Assembly (NCBI GenBank): GCA_007133145.1
Contig: SLNF01000333.1
Span: 1 to 7,574, forward strand
DNA length: 7,574 bases
Reading direction: 5' to 3'
Origin: Nitriliruptorales bacterium
GTDB taxonomy: Bacteria > Actinomycetota > Nitriliruptoria > Euzebyales > Egibacteraceae
Under the pieces are notes generated by a model. The model made no database searches. It had not been told where the DNA came from and was given only the letters and a program-made list of their open reading frames with translations. Below are positions 1 through 6,111 of the stretch, one piece after another; position 1 is the first letter of the stretch, and each line of letters starts with the position of its first letter. The position numbers and the translations under genes were made by a program.

Positions 1-89
1 ATCCCGAGCACGTCGGTGAACCACAGCCGCACGAAGCGGATGTCGCGTTCCTCGACGGTGCGGAGCACGTACTCCTGCTGCTTGTCCAC
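1..89 (-). CDS. glnA: Glutamine synthetase, 5' end only (cut by window edge)
   Basis: Type I glutamine synthetase makes glutamine from glutamate, ammonium and ATP in the cytoplasm. Only the first 29 codons are in the window. They read MDKQQEYVLRT, then VEERDIRFVRLWFTDVLG, which I recognise as the N-terminus of actinobacterial glutamine synthetases, closest by memory to the GlnA2 branch (EERDIRFVRLWFTDVLG). The start is a GTG at 89, preceded by GGAGG (97-101) at 7 nt. The gene lies downstream of amt on the same strand, but a strong hairpin and a separate candidate -10 box lie between them, so it probably has its own promoter. The catalytic residues lie outside the window, so activity cannot be judged. 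The family call is firm; the paralogue (GlnA2 versus others) is inference. Confidence 0.88.
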   Translation of the reverse strand, partial: MDKQQEYVLRTVEERDIRFVRLWFTDVLG

Positions 90-125
90 GGCGGGGCCTC
101 CGGGCGTCGTCGGGTCGCAGGGCGG

Positions 126-131
126 ATCGTA
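126..131 (-). promoter_or_regulatory. Candidate -10 box of the glutamine synthetase gene
   Basis: On the minus strand this reads TACGAT, a good match to the actinobacterial TAnnnT -10 pattern. It lies 36 nt upstream of the GTG start at 89 and downstream of the amt hairpin, which would give a leader of about 30 nt containing the GGAGG ribosome site. I see no convincing -35 hexamer at 16-19 bp, so this is a suggestion only. Confidence 0.35.
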
Positions 132-186
132 GCGGTCGGCTCACCACGGCGGGGCGGGTACCGCGAGGCGCCGCCGCCGGGCACGG

Positions 187-219
187 CACCGGCCGGCGCC
201 CAGGGGACGCCGGCCGGTG
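187..219 (-). terminator. GC hairpin at the end of amt, probable terminator
   Basis: Positions 187-198 (CACCGGCCGGCG) and 208-219 (CGCCGGCCGGTG) form a perfect 12-bp inverted repeat around a 9-nt loop (199-207). It sits 57 bp beyond the amt stop codon. No T tract follows on the minus strand, so it would be a U-less, stem-only terminator of the kind often proposed for high-GC actinobacteria, or an mRNA 3'-end stabiliser. It separates amt from the glutamine synthetase gene. The structure is directly visible; the termination role is inferred from position. Confidence 0.6.
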
Positions 220-275
220 GAGGCGAGGGGGCGTGGCGGCGTGCAGCACGGCCGTCCGCGCCGGCGGGACGCGGC

Positions 276-1610
276 CTACTCCCGGCCGCCGGTGAGCACG
301 GTCTCGGGGTACCCGAGCACGCCGTGCTCGTGGACGTCGAGGCCCTCCTCGGCGTCCTCGTCGGGGACGCGCAGCATCCCCGCGGCCTTGAGGCCGAAGC
401 AGACGATCGCGGTGACGATCGCGACGAAGGCCGTGACGGCGACGGTGCCGATGACCTGCCAGGTGAAGAGCTCGAAGCCGCCGCCGTAGAAGACGCCGCC
501 CTCGACGGCGTAGAAGCCGACCCACCAGGTCCCGAGCACACCGACCGCACCGTGGACGCTGAACGCACCGACGGCGTCGTCGATGCCGAGGCGCTCGACG
601 AGCGGGATCGCGAAGGAGACGACCACCCCGGCGACGACCCCGACGAGGATGGCCGCGTAGGGCTCGACGACGTCGGCGCCCGCGGTGATGCCGACGAGAC
701 CGGCGAGGATGCCGTTGCCGACCATCGAGACGTCGGTCTTGCCCTTGGCCCGCACCGCGGAGACGACCGCCGAGGCGAGCGCGCCGGCGGAGGCGGCGAG
801 GGCGGTGGTGAGCAGGACCGGGCCGACGGAGACCTCGGCGTTGAGCACCGAGCCGCCGTTGAAGCCGAACCAGCCGAACCAGAGGAAGAACACCCCGAGG
901 ATCGCCAGCGGCATCGAGTGCCCCGGCAGGAAGCGCGACTTGCCCTGCGCGTCGTACTTGCCCGGCCGCGGGCCGAGGATCGCCGCGGCGGTGATCGCCG
1001 CCGCACCGCCGACGAGGTGGACGATCGTCGAGCCGGCGAAGTCGAGGAACCCGGCCTCCTCGAGCCAGCCTCCGCCCCAGCCCCAGTGGCCGACGACGGG
1101 GTAGACGAAGGACGTGAGCACCGCAGCGAGGATGACGAAGCCCCAGAGGTTCATGCGGCCGGCCACCGCACCGGAGACGATCGTCGCGGCCGTCGCGGCG
1201 AAGACCGCGTCGAACATGAACTCCGAGGCGAGGAACGGGAAGCCCTCGAGCTCGGCTCCGTAGGTCCCGGGAATGAGGAAGAACTCGTCGGTGCCGATGA
1301 TCCCGCCCGCCGAGGTGCCGTACATGAGCCCCCAGCCGACGGCGAAGTAGGTGATGAAGGCGACGGAGATCACCATCATGTTCTTCATCATGATGTTGCC
1401 GGCGTTGCTCGACTGGGTGAGCCCCGCCTCGAGCATCGAGAAGCCGGCGTGCATCATGAAGACGAGCACCATCGCGAGCAGGAAGAACGTCATGTTCAAC
1501 GCGTCCTGCGTTGCGAACTCGTCCTGCGCCATCGCCGGTCCCGCGAGCACCAGCAGGCCCACCAGGGTCACGCTGGCCAGCACCAGCATGCGTCGCATCG
1601 ATCGCTTCAT
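276..1610 (-). CDS. amt: Ammonium transporter (Amt/AmtB family)
   Basis: A 444-residue inner-membrane channel that brings ammonium into the cell for glutamine synthetase. The N-terminus is a signal-peptide-like segment (KRSMRR, hydrophobic stretch, cleavage likely after AMA at 26-28). About eleven membrane segments follow. Family residues are present: the conserved Asp190 in DFAGSTIVH, the twin pore histidines His198 and His353 (in FSVHGAVG), Phe250 and Ser254 in WFGFNGGS, and an aromatic gate region around Phe137. The C-tail (about 413-435, with GLDVHEHG) keeps the conserved cytosolic motif by which Amt proteins respond to PII proteins. The start is ATG 1610 with GGAGG (1616-1620) 5 nt upstream; codons further upstream in the same frame lie opposite nadE and are not coding. 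The gene is divergent from nadE and upstream of the glutamine synthetase gene. No PII gene (glnB/glnK) accompanies it here, unlike the frequent amtB-glnK pair. A GlnR-like sequence upstream suggests nitrogen control. Confidence 0.96.
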   Translation of the reverse strand: MKRSMRRMLVLASVTLVGLLVLAGPAMAQDEFATQDALNMTFFLLAMVLVFMMHAGFSMLEAGLTQSSNAGNIMMKNMMVISVAFITYFAVGWGLMYGTSAGGIIGTDEFFLIPGTYGAELEGFPFLASEFMFDAVFAATAATIVSGAVAGRMNLWGFVILAAVLTSFVYPVVGHWGWGGGWLEEAGFLDFAGSTIVHLVGGAAAITAAAILGPRPGKYDAQGKSRFLPGHSMPLAILGVFFLWFGWFGFNGGSVLNAEVSVGPVLLTTALAASAGALASAVVSAVRAKGKTDVSMVGNGILAGLVGITAGADVVEPYAAILVGVVAGVVVSFAIPLVERLGIDDAVGAFSVHGAVGVLGTWWVGFYAVEGGVFYGGGFELFTWQVIGTVAVTAFVAIVTAIVCFGLKAAGMLRVPDEDAEEGLDVHEHGVLGYPETVLTGGRE

Positions 1611-1633
1611 GGAGTCCTCCACCTTCAGGTCAC

Positions 1634-1649
1634 GGCCGCGTGCGCGGCC
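1634..1649 (-). other. Small hairpin in the amt 5' leader
   Basis: GGCCGC (1634-1639) and GCGGCC (1644-1649) form a 6-bp stem with a 4-nt loop. It lies 13 nt upstream of the amt GGAGG ribosome site (1616-1620), inside the transcript if the promoter is where I place it. In a sequence this GC-rich, short stems arise by chance, so the role is uncertain. Confidence 0.25.
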
Positions 1650-1769
1650 TCCGGCTCGTGCCAACCCGTCCGCGGCCCTCGCCTCGGCGTCGGGGTCTGG
1701 CCTGACCCGCGCGTCCCCCCTTCGAGGCCGGATAGCCTTGGGCAACGCGCGAGCCCGGGTCGCAGTGGA

Positions 1770-1790
1770 ACCGTAGGCAGGTGCTGTCAA
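1770..1790 (-). promoter_or_regulatory. Candidate amt promoter elements
   Basis: On the minus strand there is a perfect TTGACA (1790..1785) and, 9 nt further on, TACGGT (1775..1770), which fits the TAnnnT -10 pattern. The two are too close to be a single -35/-10 pair. Either TACGGT is a -10 with a poor -35, as expected for an activator-dependent promoter, or TTGACA is a -35 with a weak -10 (no good hexamer 17-18 nt downstream). Using TACGGT, transcription would begin near 1763 and leave a leader of about 150 nt before the ATG at 1610. Confidence 0.3.
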
Positions 1791-1797
1791 CCATCCT

Positions 1798-1825
1798 TTG
1801 CCGAGGTGTTTCGTTTCCGTAAAAC
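1798..1825 (+). promoter_or_regulatory. Candidate nadE promoter
   Basis: TTGCCG (1798-1803) and TAAAAC (1820-1825) are separated by 16 bp, a plausible -35/-10 pair in the only AT-richer patch of the intergenic region. It would put the transcript start about 40 nt upstream of the nadE ATG at 1875, leaving room for the GAGGAGG ribosome site (1861-1867). The spacing is one base shorter than the ideal 17. Confidence 0.4.
1808..1823 (-). promoter_or_regulatory. GlnR-like nitrogen regulator site
   Basis: Read on the minus strand this is TTTAC, six bases, GAAAC. Actinobacterial GlnR boxes follow the pattern gTnAC-n6-GaAAC, so the second half matches fully and the first half differs only in its first base. 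The centre lies about 43 bp upstream of the candidate amt -10 box, a usual position for an activator, and overlaps the spacer and -10 of the candidate nadE promoter. A second pair of half-sites expected further along is only weakly present. Assignment is by motif alone; no regulator gene is in the window. Confidence 0.35.
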
Positions 1826-1874
1826 CCTCCCGGTGCGCGTCGCACGGCAGGGACGAGGACGAGGAGGCCACCGC

Positions 1875-3554
1875 ATGCGCGTCGCCCTGGCCCAACTCAA
1901 CCCGACCGTCGGCGACCTGCCGGGCAACCGCGTCGCGCTCGCCGAGGCCTACGGCCGCGCCGTGGAAGCCGGCGCCGACCTCGTGCTCGCGGGCGAGCTC
2001 GCCCTCACCGGCTACCCGCCCGAAGACCTCGTGCTCAAGCCGGCCTTCGTCGCCGCGACCACCACGGAACTCGGCCGACTCGCCGAGGTCGTCGGCGCGG
2101 TGCCCTTCGTCGTCGGCGTCGTCGAGAACCTCGATGGCCGCGCTGACCTCGCCGTCGCCCACGACACGGTGATGAGCGAGGACGAGACCGCCCGGACGCT
2201 CGCCAACAGTGCCGCGGTCCTGCGCGACGGCGTGGTGGAGGCGCACTACCGCAAGCAGCGCATCCCCAACTACGGCGTCTTCGACGAGGCGCGCTACTTC
2301 CAGTCGGGCACGACCCCGCTGCTCATCGAGGCCGGAGGGCTGCGCGTCGGGGTCACGGTCTGCGAGGACCTCTGGGGCGAGGGTGGCGTCCTCGCCGACA
2401 GTGCGCAGGCAGGGGCCCAGGTCCTGCTCTCGCTCAACGCGAGCCCCTACGAGCGCGACAAGCGGGCGCAGCGGGAGCGCTGGGCCCGTCACCACGCGTG
2501 CGGCAGTCGGGCCTGGCTGGCCTACTGCAACCTCGTCGGCGGGCAGGACGAGGTGGTCTTCGACGGCGACTCCTTCCTCATGGCCCCCGACGGCACGGTC
2601 ATCGCCCGCGGGGCGCATTTCGCCGAGGACCTCGTCGTCGCCGACCTCGACGTCGACGCCGGACCGGCCGAGGAGGCGCCGCTCGGGGCGGTGGGCGAGG
2701 CCTACGAGGCACTCGTGCTCGGCGTGCGCGACTACCTCGGCAAGAACGGCTTCTCCGGGGCGATCCTCGGCGTGAGCGGTGGGATCGACTCCGCCCTGAC
2801 CGCGGCGGTGGCCGTCGACGCGCTCGGCCCCGGGGCGGTGACCTGCGTGGCGATGCCCTCACCGTGGTCGTCGGAGGGCTCGCTCACCGACGCCGGGGCG
2901 CTGGCCTCCGCGCTCGGCGCACGCTACGAGGTCGTCCCGATCAGGCCGATGATGGAAGCCTTCGACGACGCGCTCGCACCGCTCTTCGCCGGGGCCGAAC
3001 CCGACCTCACCGAGGAGAACCTGCAGTCGCGCATCCGCGGCACGATCCTGATGGCACTGTCGAACAAGTGGGGCGACCTCGTGCTCGCCACCGGCAACAA
3101 GAGCGAGTACGCCGTCGGCTACGCCACGCTCTACGGCGACATGGCCGGCGGCCTCGCGGTGCTCAAGGACGTCGACAAGACCCTCGTCTACAAGCTCTCG
3201 CGCTACCGCAACGCCACCCACCGACCACACTGGCGGGGACCGGCGGGCGCGGTGATCCCCGAGGCGACGATCACCAAGCCCCCCTCGGCGGAGCTGCGCC
3301 CCGACCAGCGCGACACCGACTCACTGCCGCCCTACGAGGTCCTCGATCCGATCCTGACCGGCTACGTCGAGCGTCGCCGCTCCGTCGAGGACCTCGTCGC
3401 CGAGGGCTTCGACGCCGGGCTCGTCGCGCAGGTCGCCCGGCTCGTCGACCGCGCGGAGTACAAGCGGCGCCAGGCCGCCCCCGGCATCAAGGTCACCAAC
3501 CGGGCGTTCGGACGCGACCGGCGGCTGCCGATGACCCAGCGCTGGTGGGGCTGA
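1875..3554 (+). CDS. nadE: Glutamine-dependent NAD+ synthetase
   Basis: Makes NAD+ from deamido-NAD+, ATP and ammonia released from glutamine, the last step of NAD synthesis. It has 559 residues in two domains. The N-terminal nitrilase-type glutaminase (about 1-260) carries the Glu-Lys-Cys triad: Glu41 (LAGELALTGYPPEDL), Lys127 (YRKQRIPNYGVFDE) and Cys163 (VTVCEDLWGE). The C-terminal ATP-pyrophosphatase synthetase domain (about 275-559) has the P-loop SGGIDS (301-306), ATGNKSE (405-411) and the TLYGDMAGG segment (418-426). The size fits the shorter bacterial glutamine-dependent class rather than the roughly 680-residue mycobacterial type. The start is ATG 1875 with GAGGAGG (1861-1867) 7 nt upstream; the first residues MRVALAQLNPTVGD are the normal family start, so in-frame codons further upstream are not used. 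It is divergent from amt and converges on the EAL gene with 3 bp between stops. As a glutamine consumer it suits its position beside ammonium uptake and glutamine synthesis. Confidence 0.97.
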   Translation: MRVALAQLNPTVGDLPGNRVALAEAYGRAVEAGADLVLAGELALTGYPPEDLVLKPAFVAATTTELGRLAEVVGAVPFVVGVVENLDGRADLAVAHDTVMSEDETARTLANSAAVLRDGVVEAHYRKQRIPNYGVFDEARYFQSGTTPLLIEAGGLRVGVTVCEDLWGEGGVLADSAQAGAQVLLSLNASPYERDKRAQRERWARHHACGSRAWLAYCNLVGGQDEVVFDGDSFLMAPDGTVIARGAHFAEDLVVADLDVDAGPAEEAPLGAVGEAYEALVLGVRDYLGKNGFSGAILGVSGGIDSALTAAVAVDALGPGAVTCVAMPSPWSSEGSLTDAGALASALGARYEVVPIRPMMEAFDDALAPLFAGAEPDLTEENLQSRIRGTILMALSNKWGDLVLATGNKSEYAVGYATLYGDMAGGLAVLKDVDKTLVYKLSRYRNATHRPHWRGPAGAVIPEATITKPPSAELRPDQRDTDSLPPYEVLDPILTGYVERRRSVEDLVAEGFDAGLVAQVARLVDRAEYKRRQAAPGIKVTNRAFGRDRRLPMTQRWWG

Positions 3555-3557
3555 GGC

Positions 3558-4553
3558 TCAGGCGGTGTGCGACAGCGCGTCGAAGTCGGACTCGCCGAGG
3601 GGCCCAGGACGTCGGAGGTGGTAGCCCTGCCCCTGGGCCACGCCGAGCAGACGCAGTGCATCGACGTCCTCCTGGCTCTCGAGCCCCTCGGCGATGACGT
3701 CGAAGTCGAGCGCCGTCGCGAAGCCCACGAGCGCACCGGCGAGCTCTGGCGAAGGTGACTGCCGGTCGATGCCGGCGGTCAGGCTCGGGTCGAGCTTCAC
3801 GAGGTCCGGACTGAGCTCAAGGACGTGCCGCAGGCTCGCGTAGCCGGCACCGGCGTCGTCGACCGCGACGCGCAGCCCCTGCCGCCGGAGCCCTTCGAGC
3901 TCGCCGTTGAGCGCGGCGTAGTCGGGCACGACGTCGTGCTCGGTGATCTCGAGGACGACCCGCGAGAGGTCGGCACCGTCGAGCGCCGCCCGCAGCTGCG
4001 GCGAGCCAGCGACCTCTGGGGAGACGTTGCACGCGAGGTAGACCTCCTCGGGCAGCGCCCACAGCGGCGCGAGCGCGAGCTCGACGGCGAGCACCTCGAG
4101 CTCGACGCCGAGTCCGACCGCCGCGGCGTCGGCGAACCAGCGGTCGGGTGGCGCCTGCGGGGGCGCGGGGAAGCGCGAGAGCGCCTCGTAGCCGAGGACC
4201 GCGCCACTGCGCAGGTCGACGATCGGCTGGTAGACGATGGCGATCTCGCGTCGCTCGAGCACCTCGCCGAGCCGCTGGGGCGAGACGGCGAGTGGGCGCA
4301 CGGCCGCGCCGAGCTCAGCGAGCGCGGAGCAGAGCACGCCGAGGACACGATCGTCCTCGGGCAGCAGCGGCTCGCCGCCGTGGGGGGTGACCCGGAGCCA
4401 GCCCCCCGGTCCCCGACCACCGATGGCGAGCAGCCGCCCGCCCTCGGGCACCGTGGGGTGGACCCCGGCGTCGAGCAGTTCGACGTGCGCATCGAGGATG
4501 CCCTCAGCGACGGCGACGAGTCGCTCGACGGCAGCCCGCTCCCTGCGTGGCAT
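3558..4553 (-). CDS. EAL-domain protein, probable c-di-GMP phosphodiesterase
   Basis: A 331-residue soluble protein with a C-terminal EAL domain (about 97-325) that would hydrolyse cyclic di-GMP to pGpG. The metal and catalytic residues can be followed: Glu123 in the EAL motif (GYEALSRF), Asn176 (CNVSP), Glu202 and Glu205 (LEITE), Asp232-Asp233 (VAVDDAGAGYASL), Lys253 (VKLDPSL), Glu289 (IAEGLES) and Gln309 (GQGYHL). The usual DDFG is DDAG here, a variant I believe is common in actinobacterial EAL proteins. All needed residues are kept, so it is probably active. Residues 1-95 are not a domain I recognise with confidence; the pattern GWLRVTP...VLGVLCSALAEL resembles the end of a GAF-like sensor. 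No membrane segment and no GGDEF domain are seen. I prefer ATG 4553, about 9 nt from AGAGGA, over the TTG two codons earlier, which is too close to that site. It follows dtd on the same strand after 129 bp, so co-transcription is possible. Confidence 0.9.
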   Translation of the reverse strand: MPRRERAAVERLVAVAEGILDAHVELLDAGVHPTVPEGGRLLAIGGRGPGGWLRVTPHGGEPLLPEDDRVLGVLCSALAELGAAVRPLAVSPQRLGEVLERREIAIVYQPIVDLRSGAVLGYEALSRFPAPPQAPPDRWFADAAAVGLGVELEVLAVELALAPLWALPEEVYLACNVSPEVAGSPQLRAALDGADLSRVVLEITEHDVVPDYAALNGELEGLRRQGLRVAVDDAGAGYASLRHVLELSPDLVKLDPSLTAGIDRQSPSPELAGALVGFATALDFDVIAEGLESQEDVDALRLLGVAQGQGYHLRRPGPLGESDFDALSHTA

Positions 4554-4682
4554 GGGCAAGGGTCCTCTCTGCGCTCCTCGCGGCCTCAGCGGCCCGCAGC
4601 CCGCGGCGGCGCCGGTGACGGCCCGTGCGCTCGCTCTCTGGGCTCGAGTGTCGACCCGCCGACGACGTGCTTAAGGCCCCGC

Positions 4683-5135
4683 TCAGCCGATGTCGCGGAC
4701 CCCCGCGTCGGAACGCAGGAGGATCGTCACCGGGCCGTCGGCGCGGAGATCGAGGCGCATGTCGGCGCCGAAGATCCCGCGGGCGACCGGCACCGTGAGC
4801 GCCTCGCAGTAGTGCTCGTAGAGCCACGCTCCGCGTGCGGGCTCAGCCGCCTCGGCGAAGGAGGGCCGCCGTCCCTTGCGGGCGTTGGCGTGCAGCGTGA
4901 ACTGGCTCACCGCGAGCACGGCGCCGCCGACCTCGGCGACCGAGGCGGCCATGCGCTCCTGCCCCGAGGCGAACAGCCGCAGACTCTCGGTCTTGCCGGC
5001 GAGCCACCGCGCGTCGTGCTCGGTCGAGGAGCGTCCGACGCCGACGAGGGCGACGAGCCCGCGCCCGATCCGGCCCGCCTCGACGCCGTCGACCTCCACC
5101 GCCGCGGAGGCCACCCGCTGGAGCACCACCCTCAT
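4683..5135 (-). CDS. dtd: D-aminoacyl-tRNA deacylase
   Basis: Removes D-amino acids (and glycine) wrongly attached to tRNA, protecting translation. The 150 residues are full length for the family. Typical features are the start MRVVLQRVASAAVEVDG, the SQFTL motif (77-81, containing the catalytic-site Thr80) and the GPVT motif (134-137), which together shape the chirality-checking pocket. The residue before DGPVT is Ala rather than the frequent Asn, a mild variation. The start is ATG 5135 with GGAGG (5140-5144) 4 nt upstream. It is divergent from panB across 131 bp and upstream of the EAL gene on the same strand. No convincing terminator follows it. Nothing suggests it is defective. Confidence 0.96.
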   Translation of the reverse strand: MRVVLQRVASAAVEVDGVEAGRIGRGLVALVGVGRSSTEHDARWLAGKTESLRLFASGQERMAASVAEVGGAVLAVSQFTLHANARKGRRPSFAEAAEPARGAWLYEHYCEALTVPVARGIFGADMRLDLRADGPVTILLRSDAGVRDIG

Positions 5136-5196
5136 GGTTCCTCCCGTCCGCGCCGCCGGTGACCCTGGCGCGCCGGATCTGCCGGCCGGCTCCGCG

Positions 5197-5202
5197 AGGG
5201 TA
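5197..5202 (-). promoter_or_regulatory. Candidate -10 box of dtd
   Basis: On the minus strand this reads TACCCT (TAnnnT). It would start dtd transcription near 5190, leaving a leader of about 55 nt. It shares its TA (5201-5202) with the candidate panB -10 on the other strand. No good -35 is seen at 17 bp. Confidence 0.28.
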
Positions 5203-5206
5203 CGCT
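5201..5206 (+). promoter_or_regulatory. Candidate -10 box of panB
   Basis: TACGCT preceded by GGG fits the actinobacterial -10 pattern TAnnnT. It lies 61 nt upstream of the GTG start of panB at 5267, giving a leader of about 50 nt. The region 16-18 bp upstream (around TCTGCC, 5178-5183) is only a poor -35. Confidence 0.35.
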
Positions 5207-5266
5207 GCCTGCACCGCTGGACCCCGCAGGACAGCCACGGCGACGAGGGGCCGGCAGGAGACCGAG

Positions 5267-6079
5267 GTGATCGACGTGACGAGCCCACCGGTGACCGTCG
5301 CGCACGTGCGCTCGTGGAAGCACGAGCGCACGCCGTTCGTGATGCTCACCGCCTACGACGCCACGACCGCCGCGATCCTCGCCGAGGCCGGGGTGCCGGT
5401 GCTGCTCGTCGGCGACTCCGTCGGTGACAACCTCCTCGGCCACGCCACGACCGTGCCGGTCACCCTCGAGGACATGCTGCACCACACCCGTGCGGTCACC
5501 CGCGGCGCGGCGGGCGCCCTCGTGGTCGCCGACCTGCCCTTCGGCAGCTACCAGGTCGACGTCAACGAGGGCATGCGTGCGGCCCTGCGCCTCGTCAAGG
5601 AGGGTGGCGCGCATGCGGTCAAGGCCGAGGGCGGTGCGCGCGTCGTGGAGCTGGCCCGCCGCCTCGTCGAGTCCGGCGTGCCGTTCATGGGCCATCTCGG
5701 GCTCACCCCGCAATCGGTGCACGAGATGGGCTATCGGGTGCAGGGACGCGAGCCAGAAGCCGCCGAGGGCATCCTCGCCGACGCGCGAGACCTCGAGGCG
5801 GCCGGCGCCTTCGCCATCGTCCTCGAGGGTGTGCCCGCGAGCCTCGGCAAGGCCGTGACCGCCGCGGTCGGCGTGCCGACGATCGGCATCGGGGCGGGGG
5901 CGGACACCGACGGGCAGGTCCTCGTCGTCCACGACCTGCTCGGCCTCGGCCCCGGGCCCCCGCCGAGATTCGCCAAGGCCTACGCCGATCTGCGGGGTGT
6001 GATCACCGAGGCCGTGCGGGCCTTCGCCGAGGACGTCGCCACCGGCGCCTTCCCCGCCCCCGGGCAGCGCTACGAGTGA
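5267..6079 (+). CDS. panB: 3-methyl-2-oxobutanoate hydroxymethyltransferase
   Basis: First committed step of pantothenate (vitamin B5, CoA) synthesis: transfers a hydroxymethyl group from methylene-tetrahydrofolate to alpha-ketoisovalerate, giving ketopantoate. The 270 residues form the expected TIM barrel. Mg2+ ligands and catalytic residues align with E. coli PanB: Asp50 (LLVGDSVGDN), Asp89 (ADLPFGSY), Lys119 and Glu121 (VKAEGG), His143 (MGHLGLTPQS) and the catalytic Glu187 (VLEGVP). The conserved start region SWKHERTPFVMLTAYDA is at 16-32. I chose GTG 5267 because AGGAG (5256-5260) sits 6 nt before it; codons upstream in frame include the promoter and lack family similarity. A second GTG three codons on (5276) is less well placed. 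It is divergent from dtd and converges on the adenosyltransferase gene with 32 bp between stops. panC and panD are not nearby. Confidence 0.97.
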   Translation: MIDVTSPPVTVAHVRSWKHERTPFVMLTAYDATTAAILAEAGVPVLLVGDSVGDNLLGHATTVPVTLEDMLHHTRAVTRGAAGALVVADLPFGSYQVDVNEGMRAALRLVKEGGAHAVKAEGGARVVELARRLVESGVPFMGHLGLTPQSVHEMGYRVQGREPEAAEGILADARDLEAAGAFAIVLEGVPASLGKAVTAAVGVPTIGIGAGADTDGQVLVVHDLLGLGPGPPPRFAKAYADLRGVITEAVRAFAEDVATGAFPAPGQRYE

Positions 6080-6111
6080 GCAGCGTCAGCGCGGCGCGAC
6101 CCCTCGCGGGC

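Noticed and set aside
324..1874. A plus-strand open frame runs opposite amt and continues in frame into nadE.
   Set aside because: The product is a low-complexity stretch rich in Asp, Glu, Arg and Gly, typical of an antisense frame. The NadE family start and its GAGGAGG site are at 1875.
1611..2618. A minus-strand open frame continues upstream of amt for about 336 codons, opposite nadE.
   Set aside because: It has no homology I can see, starts far from any ribosome site, and crosses the promoter region. The AMT signal peptide with GGAGG fixes the real start at 1610. In DNA this rich in G and C, long open frames opposite real genes are expected.
2498..3697. A long arginine-rich plus-strand frame within nadE.
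   Set aside because: Composition (Arg, Gly, Pro runs) is that of an out-of-frame reading of a GC-rich gene; the nadE frame carries all the conserved motifs.
4650..4677. A sigma-28-like promoter (TAAG-n14-GTCGACAC on the minus strand) for the EAL gene.
   Set aside because: Spacing is one base short and only about 5 of 8 positions of the -10 match; nothing else in the window is motility related.
6095..6108. CGCGA-CCCC-TCGCG hairpin between the convergent panB and adenosyltransferase stops, as a two-way terminator.
   Set aside because: Only 5 bp of stem and no T tracts; too weak to call in this composition, though the position would fit.
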